DNA from: an uncultured Oscillospiraceae bacterium
Lineage (GTDB): Bacteria > Bacillota > Clostridia > Oscillospirales > Oscillospiraceae
Direction of reading: 5' to 3'
Assembly: GCA_900762005.1 (NCBI GenBank)
Contig: CAAFEV010000100.1
Span: 1-15,926 of the forward strand
DNA: 15,926 bases
Notes under the pieces: generated by a model
What the model was told of the DNA's origin: nothing
The model's database searches: none
Seen by the model: only the letters and a program-made list of their open reading frames with translations
Position numbers and translations under genes: made by a program
Part shown: positions 15,057 through 15,926 of the stretch, piece by piece
Position numbering within the stretch: position 1 is the stretch's first letter
Layout: each line of letters opens with the position of its first letter

Positions 15057-15868
15057 TCTGTTTCTCCCTTTTTGAGATAATTCAGCAGGGCACGGATGTT
15101 TTCAAAGACGAAGGTCGGCTGCTCGGGGCTTGCGGCAATGTCCTCGCGTTTGCTCTCGCCGGACAGCAGCAGTGCCGTGTCAATTCCGGCACGCGCACCG
15201 CAGGCGATGTCCGTGTAAAGGCGGTCGCCGACAATCAGGGTCTGCTCCGGACGGCAGCCGCATTGCCGCATAGCCAAAAGGGGCATCTCCGGCTGCGGCT
15301 TACCGATAAAAACAGGGATTCGTCCGGTCGCCCGCGTGAGCATCTGACAGACGCTGCCGCAGTCGGGCACATAGCCATAGGCAGTCGGGCAGACCCAGTC
15401 GGGGTTCGCGGCAATAAACGCGACGCCGCGTCCGAGTAAAACACAGGCATCCTCCAGCTTTTGAAACGTCAGCTCGGTATCAAAGCCGCACACCAGCGCG
15501 GAGATTCCGTCGCACAGGCGGTCTGTCACTGAAAAGCCGGCCTCGGTCAACTGCTTGCGAAAGGAGGCGGTGCCGAAGGCGTAGAGCGTTTTTTCGAGAA
15601 AGCCGTTTTTCCTTAAGTAAAGAATCAGGGCATCCACGGAGGTTAAAAAATCCGAACCCTGCGTCTCAATTCCCAGCCGCGTCATTTTATCGACATAGGC
15701 TTGCACGCTGCGCGAGGAATTGTTCGTCAGAAACAGATATCGGCCGCCGATTTGCCGCACATACTCCAAAAAATCGAGCGTTCCGTCAAAAAGCGTTTCG
15801 TCAAGATAAATGGTACCGTCCATGTCCAGCAGAAACAGACGTTTATTCCGCAATCGCGACAGTTCCAC
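15053..15868 (-). CDS. HAD-IIA family phosphatase (NagD/AraL/phosphoglycolate phosphatase-like)
   Basis: Cytoplasmic HAD-superfamily hydrolase of the IIA subclass, which removes phosphate from small sugar or polyol phosphates. With a GTG start it has 271 residues, near the family norm. Motif I is DMDGT with nucleophile Asp15 and acid/base Asp17 (15-19), motif II is FLTNNSS (46-52), the C2-type cap spans about 75-175 with AANPDWVCP (153-161), motif III is the Lys in GKPQPEM (189-195) and motif IV is VGDRLYTDI (213-221). The GTG at 15866-15868 is chosen because GGGGAG lies 8 nt upstream. A longer TTG-initiated frame to 15922 would start inside the promoter's -35 box and is rejected. It is co-transcribed with the overlapping MFS gene, suggesting it acts on the imported compound after phosphorylation or on a pathway by-product. 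Confidence 0.9.
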   Translation of the reverse strand: MELSRLRNKRLFLLDMDGTIYLDETLFDGTLDFLEYVRQIGGRYLFLTNNSSRSVQAYVDKMTRLGIETQGSDFLTSVDALILYLRKNGFLEKTLYAFGTASFRKQLTEAGFSVTDRLCDGISALVCGFDTELTFQKLEDACVLLGRGVAFIAANPDWVCPTAYGYVPDCGSVCQMLTRATGRIPVFIGKPQPEMPLLAMRQCGCRPEQTLIVGDRLYTDIACGARAGIDTALLLSGESKREDIAASPEQPTFVFENIRALLNYLKKGETE

Positions 15869-15893
15869 GCGCACCACTCCCCTCTTTTTGCCT

Positions 15894-15922
15894 ATTATAA
15901 TTCCTCCTGCACGAAGATGCAA
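15894..15922 (-). promoter_or_regulatory. Sigma-A-type promoter of the HAD phosphatase-MFS unit
   Basis: On the minus strand the -35 box is TTGCAT (15922-15917), the spacer is exactly 17 nt (15916-15900) and the -10 box is a perfect TATAAT (15899-15894). Transcription should start near 15887, leaving a leader of about 18 nt that is mostly the GAGGGGAG ribosome site. Only 4 bases of the window lie upstream of it, so any operator further upstream cannot be seen. Confidence 0.88.
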
Positions 15923-15926
15923 GTAT

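Noticed and set aside
1..15926. Search for a mobile element, CRISPR array, phage genes, toxin-antitoxin pair or defence system
   Set aside because: Every sizeable stretch is filled by recognisable core genes on one strand. No transposase, integrase, regular repeat array or small unknown gene pair was seen, and gaps are at most about 200 bp.

Overview
The window is a stretch of ordinary bacterial core genome, read almost entirely from the minus strand. Gene content and order (smc-ftsY, yhbY-nadD-yqeK-LCP-rsfS, greA, S21), strong GGAGG-type ribosome binding sites and very tight gene packing point to a Gram-positive Bacillota. The most likely group is a Clostridia of the Oscillospirales/Ruminococcaceae type with moderate to high G+C. 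That placement is inferred from gene order and protein style, not from a search.

In the direction of transcription (right to left) there are four units. (1) 15926-13413: a strong promoter, then a HAD-IIA sugar/glycerol-phosphate-type phosphatase overlapping by 4 bp a 12-helix MFS transporter that carries an unusually large extracytoplasmic loop. (2) 13284-11948: a membrane-anchored glycerophosphodiester phosphodiesterase-like protein followed 2 nt later by the transcription cleavage factor GreA, closed by a textbook rho-independent terminator. (3) 11812-264: a promoter followed by a nine-gene run with overlaps or gaps of at most 15 nt: smc, ftsY, rph, rdgB, yhbY, a nadD-yqeK fusion, an LCP (LytR-CpsA-Psr) protein, rsfS and leuS. 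(4) 212-1: a consensus promoter, a leader of about 65 nt holding two hairpins, and the start of rpsU (S21), cut by the window edge.

Unit 3 joins chromosome segregation (Smc), membrane protein targeting (FtsY), RNA 3'-end processing (RNase PH), nucleotide-pool cleaning (RdgB), ribosome assembly and silencing (YhbY, RsfS), NAD and dinucleotide polyphosphate metabolism (NadD-YqeK), cell-wall polymer attachment (LCP) and tRNA charging (LeuRS). All of it looks like growth-linked housekeeping.

I see no mobile element, CRISPR array, tRNA or rRNA gene, phage remnant or obviously new system. The more unusual points are the NadD-YqeK fusion, the poly-aspartate/Pro-Thr-Glu tail of the LCP protein, the loop of about 120 residues in the MFS transporter, a nested inverted repeat between the MFS and phosphodiesterase genes, and the structured S21 leader.
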